A stretch of DNA of 64,000 nt from Mycolicibacterium aubagnense (GCF_010730955.1 NZ_AP022577.1:2604001-2668000), one strand, 5' to 3'; shown: positions 35,274 through 43,599, numbered from the stretch's first letter. Program-made: numbers and translations. Notes: generated by a model not told the origin, from the letters alone.

Positions 35274-36401
35274 TCAGCCCACCATCCTCTCGCCAATCAG
35301 CTTTTGCCGCAGCGCGATCCGTGCGCGCCAGTCGTCGTCGGAAATCTTGTTGCTCTCGTAGAACGGCAGCTTCGACGCCACCTCATCGAGGCCCACGACC
35401 TCGCACGTCGGGCCGTCCTCGGCCGTCAGCTCACGGGACACCCGCTGCCAGCGGAACTGCAGGTAGCCCTTGGCGTGGCCCAGCGTCTCGCACCAGTTGG
35501 TCACGCCGGGGTTGTTCTCGGACACCACGATCCGGATCTTGCCGTCCGGATCCGCCTGCGCCTGAGTGCCGTTCAGGGACGTCTGGTGGTTGATGTAGTC
35601 CAGCGAGATGTACCAGAGGCTGCCCAGCTGGAAGCCCAGGTACGGTGCGTCCGACACCGGCAGCGTGATGACCATGGCCTGGTCCGGCGTCATGTCGTAG
35701 TGCCCGACGGCCGAGTACTGGGTCGCCAGCCCGCCCGGGGTGAGCCGCGGCGCGGTGAGGGTGTTGACCGGCAGGTTGTCGTAGAACCACTTCGGGAACT
35801 GCAGCCAGGTCTTGACGCGCTGCACCAGTTGCTTGCCGGCAACCGCGTACCGCTTCTCGATCAACTCACGGGTCAGCGGCTCCGGCGCGGTGCCGGCGGT
35901 GTCGGTGCGGGAGATCGCGAACGAACCGCGCTGTGCCGACCAGTCGTTGTAGACCTCGCGGATCACCAACTGCGCCGGCGTGGCCGGGGTGAATCGCCAC
36001 TCGAAGGTCCCGTCCGCGGCGATGTCGAGCTTGCGGTCGTCGAACGCGGTCTCGCTGTCCGGCACGTTGGCGTCGGTGTACTCGCCGCCGAGCAGCTGGA
36101 AGCTGACGTCGGTGGTGGTGCCCCGGCGCCCGGTGACGACGTATTCGTGGCCCGGCTGCACACGGGTGCCGAAGTACATGGTGTCCGGGTTGTCGAGGCC
36201 CATCTTCTCGAACGGACCGGTGCCGCTGTGCAGGAACGGGTGGTCCTTGTCGTAGTCGAAGGCCACATGCGTGCACGACGCGATACAGCCGGCGAGATAT
36301 TGCAGGCCTTCGAGCAGGTCGGCCTCGGATTCGATGAACGGCGCCGCGGCAACGAGGCGCTCGGCCTCGGCGACGGCGTCGACGAACGACTGCGAGAACA
36401 T
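35274..36401 (-). CDS. Conserved protein of unknown function, Rv3531c-like
   Basis: 375 residues from the ATG at 36401 (MFSQSFVDAVAEAERLVAAA), the same length as I recall for Rv3531c; an in-frame TTG at 36425 lies inside a palindromic operator and is less likely. No catalytic motif is recognised. The protein is rich in aromatic and beta-strand-like sequence (YFGTRVQPGHEYVVTGRRG; SLWYISLDYINHQTSLNG), resembling DUF1214-type domains of mycobacterial proteins. It begins a three-gene operon. The promoter carries a KstR box (36462-36475) with -10 TAGTCT (36463-36458), and an IclR-type palindrome (36418-36435) lies between that -10 and the start codon, so dual control is expected. Confidence 0.83.
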   Translation of the reverse strand: MFSQSFVDAVAEAERLVAAAPFIESEADLLEGLQYLAGCIASCTHVAFDYDKDHPFLHSGTGPFEKMGLDNPDTMYFGTRVQPGHEYVVTGRRGTTTDVSFQLLGGEYTDANVPDSETAFDDRKLDIAADGTFEWRFTPATPAQLVIREVYNDWSAQRGSFAISRTDTAGTAPEPLTRELIEKRYAVAGKQLVQRVKTWLQFPKWFYDNLPVNTLTAPRLTPGGLATQYSAVGHYDMTPDQAMVITLPVSDAPYLGFQLGSLWYISLDYINHQTSLNGTQAQADPDGKIRIVVSENNPGVTNWCETLGHAKGYLQFRWQRVSRELTAEDGPTCEVVGLDEVASKLPFYESNKISDDDWRARIALRQKLIGERMVG

Positions 36402-36417
36402 TCGGTAACCATCCTTT

Positions 36418-36435
36418 CGTTCCAATATTGGAACG
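36418..36435. promoter_or_regulatory. IclR-type operator, Rv3531c-like side
   Basis: Perfect 18-base palindrome CGTTCCAATATTGGAACG. It has the same CGNTCCA-N4-TGGANCG form as the site at 36561-36578 next to the iclR gene. It lies 15-33 bases downstream of the predicted start point of the Rv3531c-like operon, where a bound regulator would block elongation or initiation. Confidence 0.8.
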
Positions 36436-36461
36436 CATCGGTAGATATTCCGAATGAAGAC

Positions 36462-36475
36462 TAGAACGCGTTGCA
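36462..36475. promoter_or_regulatory. KstR-type operator upstream of the Rv3531c-like operon
   Basis: TAGAACGCGTTGCA, full consensus. On the minus strand the operator's final TA begins the -10 hexamer TAGTCT (36463-36458). It is flanked by the two IclR-type palindromes. Confidence 0.87.
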
Positions 36476-36560
36476 GTCGTCGTCAATGCCGTGAGGCGCG
36501 CGGCCAGCGCAGCGGCGATCACCACATGCGCCGGCGCCAGACACCCTGACGCGCCGACAA

Positions 36561-36578
36561 CGGTCCATATTTGGACCG
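36561..36578. promoter_or_regulatory. IclR-type operator, regulator side
   Basis: CGGTCCATATTTGGACCG: seven-base arms CGGTCCA/TGGACCG around TATT. It lies 19 bases before the iclR ATG and just upstream of a TACATT -10 element (36585-36590), a position suited to autoregulation. Centre-to-centre distance to the partner site is 143 bases. Confidence 0.8.
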
Positions 36579-36597
36579 ATGTCGTACATTCCTTGCC

Positions 36598-37494
36598 ATG
36601 ACTGACACCGGTCGCGCGTCGCCGCCCACCGCCCGCGTCGTGGCGGTGCTGGACTTCCTGGCCAGTCACCCCCATGAACAGTTCGGGTTGTCCGAGCTGG
36701 CACGCCGGCTCGATCTCAGCAAGCCCACCTGCCTGGGCATCGTCACCACGCTCGCCGATGCCGGCTATCTGGTGCGGGATGCGGCCGAAAAGACCTACCG
36801 GCTGGGGCCGCGGCTGATCACGCTTGGACACACCGCGCAGGAGTCCATGCGGATCAGTCCGGCTGCACGGGCAGAGCTGCGCCGGCTCTCCGAGGCGTTC
36901 AATGCCACGGCGGCGCTGTCCGCGGTCATCGACGACCGCATCACACTGCTGGAACTCGTTGCGCCGCACGGTAGTCCGGAGCCAGTGCAGGTCGGGCAGA
37001 GCTATCCGTTCGCCCCGCCGGTCGGCCTCATGTTCGTGCTGTGGGACGAGCGCGCGGTGCGCGACTGGCTGGCCAAGGAGCCGACGATTCCGCTGCGCAC
37101 CGACAGCGCCCGGCTGGAGCGGGTGATCGCCGAGTGCCGCGAGTCCGGCTATCTGGTGGAACGACTGACGCCGGGCGGGCGGCGGCTGTACGCCATGATG
37201 GCCGGCATGTCGAGCAACCTGCCCGACGAATTGCGGGTCCTGCTGGGCGAACTCGTCTCTGACATCGGCGAGCGCGTGTACCTGCCGAGTGAATCCAGCG
37301 GACGGACCAAGCACGACATCAGCGTCATCGCCGCGCCGGTGTTCGACCATCACCAACGGCAGGTGCTGGTGCTGTCACTGCAGATCGGTCGTGCGCTGAC
37401 CGACGCGGAGATCAGTAAGCGGGCGCGTGGGCTGGTGGCCGCGGCGGCGACGCTGACGGCGCAGCTCGGCGGCTCCCAACCCGGCCGAACGTGA
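36598..37494 (+). CDS. IclR-family transcriptional regulator
   Basis: 298 residues. The N-terminal winged helix-turn-helix is at ~10-70 (LSELARRLDLSKPTCLGIVT, recognition helix SKPTCLGIV), followed by an IclR effector domain (~80-265). The ATG at 36598 comes seven bases after a TACATT -10, so the transcript is probably leaderless. The gene diverges from the Rv3531c-like operon, and two matching palindromes lie in the shared region, which makes that operon and iclR itself the likely targets. The ligand is unknown; a sterol intermediate is an inference from the neighbouring genes. An inverted repeat at 37484-37544 ends the gene. Confidence 0.9.
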   Translation: MTDTGRASPPTARVVAVLDFLASHPHEQFGLSELARRLDLSKPTCLGIVTTLADAGYLVRDAAEKTYRLGPRLITLGHTAQESMRISPAARAELRRLSEAFNATAALSAVIDDRITLLELVAPHGSPEPVQVGQSYPFAPPVGLMFVLWDERAVRDWLAKEPTIPLRTDSARLERVIAECRESGYLVERLTPGGRRLYAMMAGMSSNLPDELRVLLGELVSDIGERVYLPSESSGRTKHDISVIAAPVFDHHQRQVLVLSLQIGRALTDAEISKRARGLVAAAATLTAQLGGSQPGRT

Positions 37495-37544
37495 GGTCGT
37501 GTGCGAAAACCTGTGCTGGATTGACACATTCGCTCACGTTCGGC
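37484..37544. terminator. Spaced inverted repeat between convergent iclR and haemophore-like genes
   Basis: GCCGAACGTGA (37484-37494) and complement (37534-37544) with 39 bases between. The left arm overlaps the iclR stop. Probable weak terminator; pairing inside the spacer is poor. Confidence 0.45.
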
Positions 37545-37553
37545 GGGTGATGA

Positions 37554-38033
37554 CTAGACGCCATTGAGCACGGCCAGCGCGTCGGTCGGCGCGACCTGCA
37601 GGCCGCAGCGGTCCTTGAACGCGGCCAGCGGAGCCTGGATTCCGCGCAGCGCGTCGGCCTGGTCCGGGTGCTCCTTGAAGTAATTGTCGAACTGGCTCAT
37701 GGCAGTGAACGCCGGCTGGCGGGTGGCATCGAGCAGCGAGCTGTCGGCATCCGGGTGCGCGGCGAAGTAGTCCGACAGCTGCAGGGTCACCGAGCTGATG
37801 GTCTTGGCCAGCGTCGCGGTGCTGCAGTCGGCGACGGTGGCAGCCGGGGCCACGGTGGCCGAGGTGGTTGGCGCCGCCGTTGCGGAGGCGGACGGGGCGG
37901 CCGACGTGGGCGGCACGGTGGGCGTCACCGGCGTCGGATCTGCCGACGCACGCGGCACGACCAGCGCGGCGCAGGCAGCGCCCAGAGCGATGAAGCCGAG
38001 GGTGGAACGGCCGAACGTCACGGCACAAGTCAT
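37554..38033 (-). CDS. Haemophore-like secreted protein (Rv0203-type family)
   Basis: 159 residues from the ATG at 38033, with the strong ribosome binding site GGAGGAC nearby. A signal peptide (~1-31, ending ASA) and a Pro/Thr/Ala-rich linker (~32-65) precede a helical domain with two Cys (DCSTATLAKTISSV at ~69 and FKDRCGLQ near ~143), a length and Cys pattern matching the mycobacterial haemophore-like family. Heme binding is known for Rv0203, not for all members. ATLAKTISSVTLQLSDYFAAHP and FDNYFKEHPDQADAL are characteristic. It is alone, convergent with iclR, and diverges from the GNAT gene. Confidence 0.8.
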   Translation of the reverse strand: MTCAVTFGRSTLGFIALGAACAALVVPRASADPTPVTPTVPPTSAAPSASATAAPTTSATVAPAATVADCSTATLAKTISSVTLQLSDYFAAHPDADSSLLDATRQPAFTAMSQFDNYFKEHPDQADALRGIQAPLAAFKDRCGLQVAPTDALAVLNGV

Positions 38034-38197
38034 GGAGTCCTCCTTGGTCTTGGCCGCATCGTTGTTCCCCGGCCTCTGTGGATATTTCGCTCGTCGCGGT
38101 ACTGCTGTTACACACGCGACCAAAGTTGCAGGTCAAGCCGGTTCACTACGGGCAATATTCGCTTTCGCCGATTAGCTCGGGTGTGTTGGTATTGGGC

Positions 38198-38848
38198 ATG
38201 CAGCATTCGCCGTGGCCGCTGGCTGAACTGGAGGTGATCACCCCAGTCCTTCGGTTGTGCCACGTCACCGACGATCTCGCCGACCAGTTGGCGCGGCTGG
38301 CGGCCGAGGGCATCCATGATCCGGCCACCATGCCGTTCGCGGTCCCGTGGACCGACGCGGTCCCGCCCGAGCTGGAGCGCAACACCGTCAAGTACTTCCA
38401 GCAGACCCGCGCCGAGGTGTCGACGGAGCATTGGGACATACCGATGGCGGTGATGATCGACGGCAAACCCGTCGGCGTGTGCGCAGTGACCGCCGACGGT
38501 TTCCCGGCCCGACGGACCGTGTCCACCGGGTCCTGGCTGGGGCGTCGCCATCAGGGGCAGGGCCTCGGCCGGGAGATGCGTGCGGCCGCCCTGCACCTGA
38601 TCTTCAGCGGATTGGACGCCGACCTGGCGCGCACCGCCGCATGGCACGACAACGCGGCATCGCTCGGGGTCACGCGGTCGCTGCCCTATACGCAGGCTGG
38701 GACGTCCCGGCAGTCGCGGCGCGGTGTCCTCGAGGCCATGCTGGAGTTCACCATGACGCGTGACCAGTGGGAAACGGTGCGCCGCGGCGATATCCGGTTG
38801 GTGGGCGTCGATGCGGCGATCGACCAGCTGGGGCTGCGCCGGAGCTAG
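38198..38848 (+). CDS. GNAT-family N-acetyltransferase
   Basis: 216 residues from the ATG at 38198 (MQHSPWPLAELEVITPVLRL). The GNAT acetyl-CoA motif is visible as SWLGRRHQGQGLGREMRAAAL (region ~110-130, with the R/QxxGxG/A signature HQGQGLGRE) and WHDNAASLGVTRSLPY (~153-168). This is the RimJ/RimL-like subfamily that modifies protein N-termini, ribosomal proteins or small molecules. The substrate is unknown. Its stop overlaps the stop of the helicase gene by four bases. It is outside the KstR-controlled set. Confidence 0.82.
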   Translation: MQHSPWPLAELEVITPVLRLCHVTDDLADQLARLAAEGIHDPATMPFAVPWTDAVPPELERNTVKYFQQTRAEVSTEHWDIPMAVMIDGKPVGVCAVTADGFPARRTVSTGSWLGRRHQGQGLGREMRAAALHLIFSGLDADLARTAAWHDNAASLGVTRSLPYTQAGTSRQSRRGVLEAMLEFTMTRDQWETVRRGDIRLVGVDAAIDQLGLRRS

Positions 38849-40968
38849 CTGACCGACGCGATCGCGAACGGCAGCACCGCAGGCGCCCCGGCGCCGCGCA
38901 GCACCTGTGTCGCCATCGTCATGGTCCAGCCGGTGTCGACCAGATCGTCCACCAGCAGCACCGGACCGGTGACGTCCAACGTCGGCACCTCCCACGAATC
39001 CACCAGCGCCGCAACCCGATACGCCGAGTTGGCCGCTGTCACCGGCCGCCGCTGCGGCCGGTAGTGCAGCGTGCCCAGGTTCTGCAGCCGGCCCAGTTCA
39101 GCCAGCCGGGTCACCAACGAGCCGATCAGCTGAGGGCGGCGCTCGGAATCCAGGCCGATCACCGCCACGGGGCGCGTATCCCAGTCCCAGGCCTTCAGGA
39201 CCCCAACAGCGGCCTGCACCACGGCGTCGGGCACCTCGCCGTCGGGGCTGTCGAGCAGCTGGCGCAGGCGCGCGCCCCAGCCGAGGTCGGTCAGCCGCCC
39301 GATGACGCGGCCCGGCTCGGCCCCGCCGGAAATCCGGCCTGAGAGCCCAATACCCAAGGAACTCAGGCCTGTTGGCCATTGCTTGCGCGCGGTGATCTCC
39401 ACGCCGGGTCGCATCAGTTGGTCACGCACCGCCGACGCCGCCCCCGCGTCGACTTCGGCGGGGTAGCGCGCACCGGCACAATTGTCGCACCGGCCGCAGC
39501 CGCTGCCGTCGAGCTCGGGATCATCAAGTTGCCTGCGGAGGAACACCATTCGGCACTCGGTCGTCGACTGGTAGTCCAGCATGGCCTGCTGCTCACGCTG
39601 CCGGGCGGCGTCCAGGTTCCGGTAGCGCTCCTCGTCGTACGACCACGGTTCGCCGGTACTGATCCAGCCACCCTTGACCCGGCGCACCGCGCCGTCGACG
39701 TCGAGCACCTTGAGCACCATCTCCAACCGGGAGCGGTTCAGGTCGACCAACGGCTCCAACGCTGCGGTGGACAGCACCCGGTCCGGTTCGAGTTCACCGA
39801 TCACCTTGCGCACCAAAGCTTCCGACGGGAAGGCGACGGAGGCGAAGTACCGCCAGATGTCGGCGTCCTCCTTCCCCGGCAGCAGGATCACCTCAGCGCT
39901 GGACGTGGCACGGCCGGCGCGGCCGACCTGCTGGTAGTACGCGATGGGCGACGACGGGGCACCCAGGTGCACGACGAAGCCCAGGTCCGGTTTGTCGAAC
40001 CCCATGCCCAGCGCCGACGTCGCGATGAGCGCCTTGACCCGATTGCTCAGCAGGTCGGCTTCCAACTGTTCGCGTTCGGCGGCCTCGGTGGAACCGGTGT
40101 ACGAGGCGACCGGGCGCCCCTGTTCGCGCAGGAGCGCGGCGATGTCGTGGGCCTGCGACACCGTCAGGGTGTAGACGATGCCGGAGCCGGGCAACGAATC
40201 CAGATGCGCCGCAAGCCATGCCGCACGTTGCGCCGGTCCCCCGGCGTGCACCACCGAGAGCCGCAGCGACTCGCGGTCCAGCCCGCCGCGCAGCACCAGC
40301 GTGTCGCCCCCGCCACCCGGTCCATTGTCGGCACCGCCGACGCCCAATTGCGCGGCGATGTCCTGCACCACCCGGTCGTTGGCGGTCGCGGTGGTGGCGA
40401 GCACCGGTATGCCCGAACCCAACTCGCCGATCAGCGTGCGGATGCGCCGGTAGTCCGGACGGAAGTCGTGGCCCCAGTCCGAGACGCAGTGCGCTTCGTC
40501 GACCACGACCAGCCCGGCGTCGGCGGCCAGTGCCGGCAACACGGCGTCCCGAAAGTCGGGATTGTTCAACCGTTCCGGACTGACCAACAGGACATCGAGG
40601 TCGCCGGCGGAGACGCGCTGGTGCACCTGGTCCCATTCGGTGACGTTGCTCGAGTTGATCGTGGCGGCTCGGACGCCCGCTCGTTCGGCAGCAGCCACCT
40701 GGTTTCGCATCAACGCCAATAGCGGCGAGACGATGACCGTCGGGCCGCGCCCGGCCGCCCGCAGCAGCTTGGCCGCGATGAAGTACACCGCGGACTTGCC
40801 CCACCCGGTGCGCTGCACCACCAGTGCCCGGCGGCCCTGCACCACCAGTGCCTCGATGGCCACCCACTGGTCGTCGCGCAGGACAGCGCCCGGACCGGCG
40901 AGCTGTTCGAGCAGGGCCTGCGCGTCAGTACGCGTAGGTGTTGCGGGGCTTGGGAATCGGGTCGGCAC
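38845..40968 (-). CDS. RecQ-type helicase fused to a phosphoribosyltransferase domain
   Basis: 707 residues. Superfamily 2 helicase motifs: Walker A GWGKS (55-59), DEAH box (157-160) within DEAHCVSDWGHDFRPDY, TATAND, and motif VI YYQQVGRAGRAT (~342-353). A RecQ-style zinc module follows: Cys in STTECRMVFLRRQL and CGRCDNC (~470-497). There is no recognisable HRDC domain; instead the C-terminal ~170 residues end in a type I phosphoribosyltransferase-like motif VLLVDDLVDTGWT (~676-688). Start is a GTG at 40968 that overlaps the upstream gene by 44 bases. Function of the combined protein is not established; helicase-driven repair or nucleotide-linked control is possible. Confidence 0.84.
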   Translation of the reverse strand: MPTRFPSPATPTRTDAQALLEQLAGPGAVLRDDQWVAIEALVVQGRRALVVQRTGWGKSAVYFIAAKLLRAAGRGPTVIVSPLLALMRNQVAAAERAGVRAATINSSNVTEWDQVHQRVSAGDLDVLLVSPERLNNPDFRDAVLPALAADAGLVVVDEAHCVSDWGHDFRPDYRRIRTLIGELGSGIPVLATTATANDRVVQDIAAQLGVGGADNGPGGGGDTLVLRGGLDRESLRLSVVHAGGPAQRAAWLAAHLDSLPGSGIVYTLTVSQAHDIAALLREQGRPVASYTGSTEAAEREQLEADLLSNRVKALIATSALGMGFDKPDLGFVVHLGAPSSPIAYYQQVGRAGRATSSAEVILLPGKEDADIWRYFASVAFPSEALVRKVIGELEPDRVLSTAALEPLVDLNRSRLEMVLKVLDVDGAVRRVKGGWISTGEPWSYDEERYRNLDAARQREQQAMLDYQSTTECRMVFLRRQLDDPELDGSGCGRCDNCAGARYPAEVDAGAASAVRDQLMRPGVEITARKQWPTGLSSLGIGLSGRISGGAEPGRVIGRLTDLGWGARLRQLLDSPDGEVPDAVVQAAVGVLKAWDWDTRPVAVIGLDSERRPQLIGSLVTRLAELGRLQNLGTLHYRPQRRPVTAANSAYRVAALVDSWEVPTLDVTGPVLLVDDLVDTGWTMTMATQVLRGAGAPAVLPFAIASVS

Positions 40969-41590
40969 TGGTCACTTCCATGGTCGGGACGAAATTCGTG
41001 GACGGGCTGGACGACCCGGGTATCACCTTGCCCTGCACCTTCAGCCAGGTGTCATTCGGGTGCGGACCGACCGCGCCGGTCAGGTGGACGCGAGCCAGTT
41101 GCGCGTCGGCGGCACAACACACAATGACGACTCGGGCCAGATCGTCTCCCATGGTGAATCCGGTGACGGTGATGGTTCGGCCCTCAAGGCTTTTCGTGGA
41201 ATCGGCCGCTGCCCGCAGCACCACCTCCGGCAGCGACACCACGCCGTCGGCCGGCAGTGGTGGGAAGGCCCGTTTCGGCGGCGCGACCGCCGCGGTGACC
41301 GTCTCGGCGCCGACGGCGCTCATCGGCGGCACAGTGACGAACGCGGTCAGCGCCACCGGGATGAGCAGCAGCCACGCCAGCGAACCCCGATGGTGATGGC
41401 CGCTCGGCGGCCCACGGCGCAGGTCGCGCACCAGGCACACCACAGCCAGCGCCACCAGCAGGACGGCCGCCACCAGCAGCCATGGGAGCAGCGCCGGTTT
41501 CACGAAGTTCAGGTAGGTGCCCTTGACCGCGATCAGCCCCGTGCTCAGCCCGACGAGCAGCATCAGGATGTTCTGTGTTTCGCGACTCAC
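40925..41590 (-). CDS. TIGR03943-type membrane protein, partner subunit of a two-component permease
   Basis: 221 residues from the GTG at 41590 (MSRETQNILMLLVGLSTGLI). Two or three N-terminal membrane segments (~8-25, 35-55, 70-92) are followed by an extracytoplasmic or periplasmic-like domain with VVIVCCAADAQLARVHL (Cys158-Cys159), the hallmark of the YcgQ/TIGR03943 family. It forms a pair with the upstream DUF318-type permease, overlapping it as GTGA; in Bacillus the equivalent YcgR-YcgQ pair is zinc-responsive. The transported substrate is unknown. The adjacent Cys pair and a His-rich stretch (SGHHHRGS) hint at metal binding. Confidence 0.82.
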   Translation of the reverse strand: MSRETQNILMLLVGLSTGLIAVKGTYLNFVKPALLPWLLVAAVLLVALAVVCLVRDLRRGPPSGHHHRGSLAWLLLIPVALTAFVTVPPMSAVGAETVTAAVAPPKRAFPPLPADGVVSLPEVVLRAAADSTKSLEGRTITVTGFTMGDDLARVVIVCCAADAQLARVHLTGAVGPHPNDTWLKVQGKVIPGSSSPSTNFVPTMEVTSADPIPKPRNTYAY

Positions 41591-42588
41591 TGCGCGCCCC
41601 CCAGCAGCAGCAGTCCGATGGCCGTCGCACAGGCAGTGGCCACAACCAAGGTCACCGGCGCGAAGCGCACCGCGAACGGCCGGCCGAAAACCCCGGCCTG
41701 CATCGCGAACAACTTGATGTCCACCGCCGGACCGACCACCAGGAACACCAGCCGCGGCACCAGCGGGACCATGGTGAGGCTGGCCGCGACGAACGCGTCG
41801 GCCTCCGAACACAGCGCCAGCACCACCGCCAGCAGTGCCATGGTGACGACGCCGACCACCAGGTTGCCGGCGACGTGCTCGAACACCCACGGCGGGACAG
41901 CCGCGCGCAGTACAGCCGCGGCGCCGGCGCCGACCACCAGGTAGGCCGCGGACTGCAGGAAGTCATGTCGGGCCGCCTCGGTGAACACCGTGAACCGGGA
42001 CGCGTCCTCATCGTGATGCGCGGGCAGCGTCCTGGTCACCCATTCGGTACGGCCCCAGCGCTGCCACAGCAGGCCCATCACCACCGCGGTCAGCAGCGAC
42101 GCCGCGCAGCGTGCCACCACCATCCGCGGTTGCCCGGGGAACGCGACCGCGGTCGCCACCAGCACCACGGGGTTGATCGCGGGCGCCGATAACATGAAGG
42201 TCAGGGCCGCCCCGGCCGTCGCCCGGCTGAACAGCCGGCGCGCCACCGGCACCGACCCGCACTCACATCCAGGCAGCGCGGCACCGCCGACGCCCGCCAC
42301 CGCCACCGCCAGCGCCGGGCGGCGCGGCAACCAGCGGGCGAGCCGTTCCGGGGTCAGATATGCAGCCACCAGGCCGCTTACGATGACGCCCAGCACCAGG
42401 AAGGGCAGGGCCTGCACGAACACCCCGCAGAACACCGTGGCCGCGGTGGCCAGGCGGGCGTGGTCGGTCAGCAGGCCGCTGACCCACGAACCGGACAGCG
42501 CCAGGCCGATGAGGCCGACGAGCAACAGCTCCATCGACCCGGCCCGGCGCCGGCGGTCCGGCGCCAGTGTGGATTCTTCCCCGGCCAT
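41587..42588 (-). CDS. DUF318 (YcgR/ArsP-like) permease
   Basis: 333 residues from the ATG at 42588 with about eight to ten hydrophobic segments. The signature LPGCECGSVPVARRLF (Cys108, Cys110) and SAPAINPVVLVATAV (~132-146) is that of the DUF318/UPF0718 permeases; ArsP, which exports organoarsenicals, belongs to the same superfamily. The CEC motif may bind metal or substrate. An internal Met at residue 19 could be an alternative start. It is coupled to the TIGR03943 gene. I see no Zur-like palindrome in the 134 bases upstream, so zinc control is not supported by sequence. Confidence 0.83.
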   Translation of the reverse strand: MAGEESTLAPDRRRRAGSMELLLVGLIGLALSGSWVSGLLTDHARLATAATVFCGVFVQALPFLVLGVIVSGLVAAYLTPERLARWLPRRPALAVAVAGVGGAALPGCECGSVPVARRLFSRATAGAALTFMLSAPAINPVVLVATAVAFPGQPRMVVARCAASLLTAVVMGLLWQRWGRTEWVTRTLPAHHDEDASRFTVFTEAARHDFLQSAAYLVVGAGAAAVLRAAVPPWVFEHVAGNLVVGVVTMALLAVVLALCSEADAFVAASLTMVPLVPRLVFLVVGPAVDIKLFAMQAGVFGRPFAVRFAPVTLVVATACATAIGLLLLGGAQ

Positions 42589-42685
42589 GCGCCCATCTTG
42601 CCGGGGCAGTCTGACAATCCGGTGTCCAGGCGAAAGGCAGGGGCCCACACGGCGCCTCTGGCCAACGTGCCTGAGTACCCCTGAA

Positions 42686-42710
42686 CGCCCGCGGCGCCGC
42701 GCCGCGGGCG
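42686..42710. terminator. Hairpin terminator downstream of the peroxiredoxin gene
   Basis: CGCCCGCGGCG (42686-42696) and its complement (42700-42710) with a three-base loop, 13 bases after the peroxiredoxin stop on the minus strand. Confidence 0.75.
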
Positions 42711-42722
42711 GCCGACTGCCGG

Positions 42723-43397
42723 CTAGTTCAGCGAGTCCACCGCGGCCACGATGTCGGCCACCTCGGTGCGCGTGGTGTAGTTGGGATGCACGTCGATCCA
42801 GCGGATCGTTGACGCGCCGTCGACAATCACGACTGTCGGCATGGGTACTCCGAAGCCCCCATCGGCATTGACGGCGGTCAGATCGAGGCCCAGTGCGCGC
42901 TGCGCGGTCCGGGAGCCCTCCGTGGGTGCGGTGAGCACCCCGAGCGCGGTGGCCAGCTGATTCGCTGGATCGGACAACACCGTGAAGGTCAGCTCGTTCT
43001 TTTCCTGCGTCGACAGCGAACCATCAGGCTTCTGCGGGCTCAGCGCCAGCAGCGGGATACCCCGCTGCTGCAGCTGTGGGACGAGGTTCTCCTGGTATGC
43101 CCGCAAGGCGAGGTTGCAATACGGGCACCATGCTCCTCGATAAAGAACGATGACCGCCGGGCGACCGTCGAGCTGGGCCGCGAGAGTGGTTGGTGCGCCG
43201 TGCACGTCGAGCAGCTGCACGTCGGGCACTGTGTCGCCGGGAGCAGCGATGTTCGCGGGGATTCCGCGGGCGTCCAGGACGGCCTGCTCGGCAGCGAAGA
43301 CTGCCGACACCTCCTCGGGGAGATGACCCGCCATGTCGCGACGCATCTGATCGACGCGATCGGCGATGGTGGCAGGCTGAGCATCAGCGGTGGTCAT
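42723..43397 (-). CDS. AhpC/TSA-family peroxiredoxin-like protein
   Basis: 224 residues from the ATG at 43397, preceded by GAAAGGG. The redox motif is YRGAWCPYCNLAL with Cys91 and Cys94 (CxxC) in a thioredoxin fold; the WCPYC layout marks the peroxiredoxin-like, alkyl-hydroperoxide-reductase/bacterioferritin-comigratory-like subgroup. An N-terminal helical extension (~1-50) is present. It probably reduces peroxides or acts as a thiol-disulphide enzyme in the cytoplasm. It diverges from a tetR gene; the shared region holds paired TetR-type palindromes (43487-43502, 43584-43599), so TetR-controlled expression is expected. Confidence 0.87.
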   Translation of the reverse strand: MTTADAQPATIADRVDQMRRDMAGHLPEEVSAVFAAEQAVLDARGIPANIAAPGDTVPDVQLLDVHGAPTTLAAQLDGRPAVIVLYRGAWCPYCNLALRAYQENLVPQLQQRGIPLLALSPQKPDGSLSTQEKNELTFTVLSDPANQLATALGVLTAPTEGSRTAQRALGLDLTAVNADGGFGVPMPTVVIVDGASTIRWIDVHPNYTTRTEVADIVAAVDSLN

Positions 43398-43486
43398 ACG
43401 AGACCCTTTCAAGGCGTGCCAGCTTGTCGCGCAAGGACATTGGCAGCAATTCGAGTTGAGACTTCTCGAGCCTGATCCCGCAAAAA

Positions 43487-43502
43487 TGGAGTGTCAACTC
43501 CA
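43487..43502. promoter_or_regulatory. TetR-type operator, peroxiredoxin side
   Basis: Palindrome TGGAGTGTCAACTCCA (arms TGGAGT/ACTCCA around GTCA). On the minus strand it contains TTGACA (43497-43492), a -35 consensus for the peroxiredoxin gene. It is the core of a 24-base sequence repeated in exact inverse at 43580-43603. Confidence 0.82.
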
Positions 43503-43583
43503 AAACGGAAGTTGCCGACCGCGGCCTCACGACGTTCCCCAGCACCGGCACTCTTGGGCCCGCACCACTCACCACGACAGTTT

Positions 43584-43599
43584 TGGAGTTGACACTCCA
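43584..43599. promoter_or_regulatory. TetR-type operator, tetR side
   Basis: TGGAGTTGACACTCCA, the exact complement of the other site. On the plus strand it contains TTGACA (43589-43594); TGGAAT at 43612-43617, spaced 17 bases, is a plausible -10 for tetR. The operator therefore covers the -35. Confidence 0.82.
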
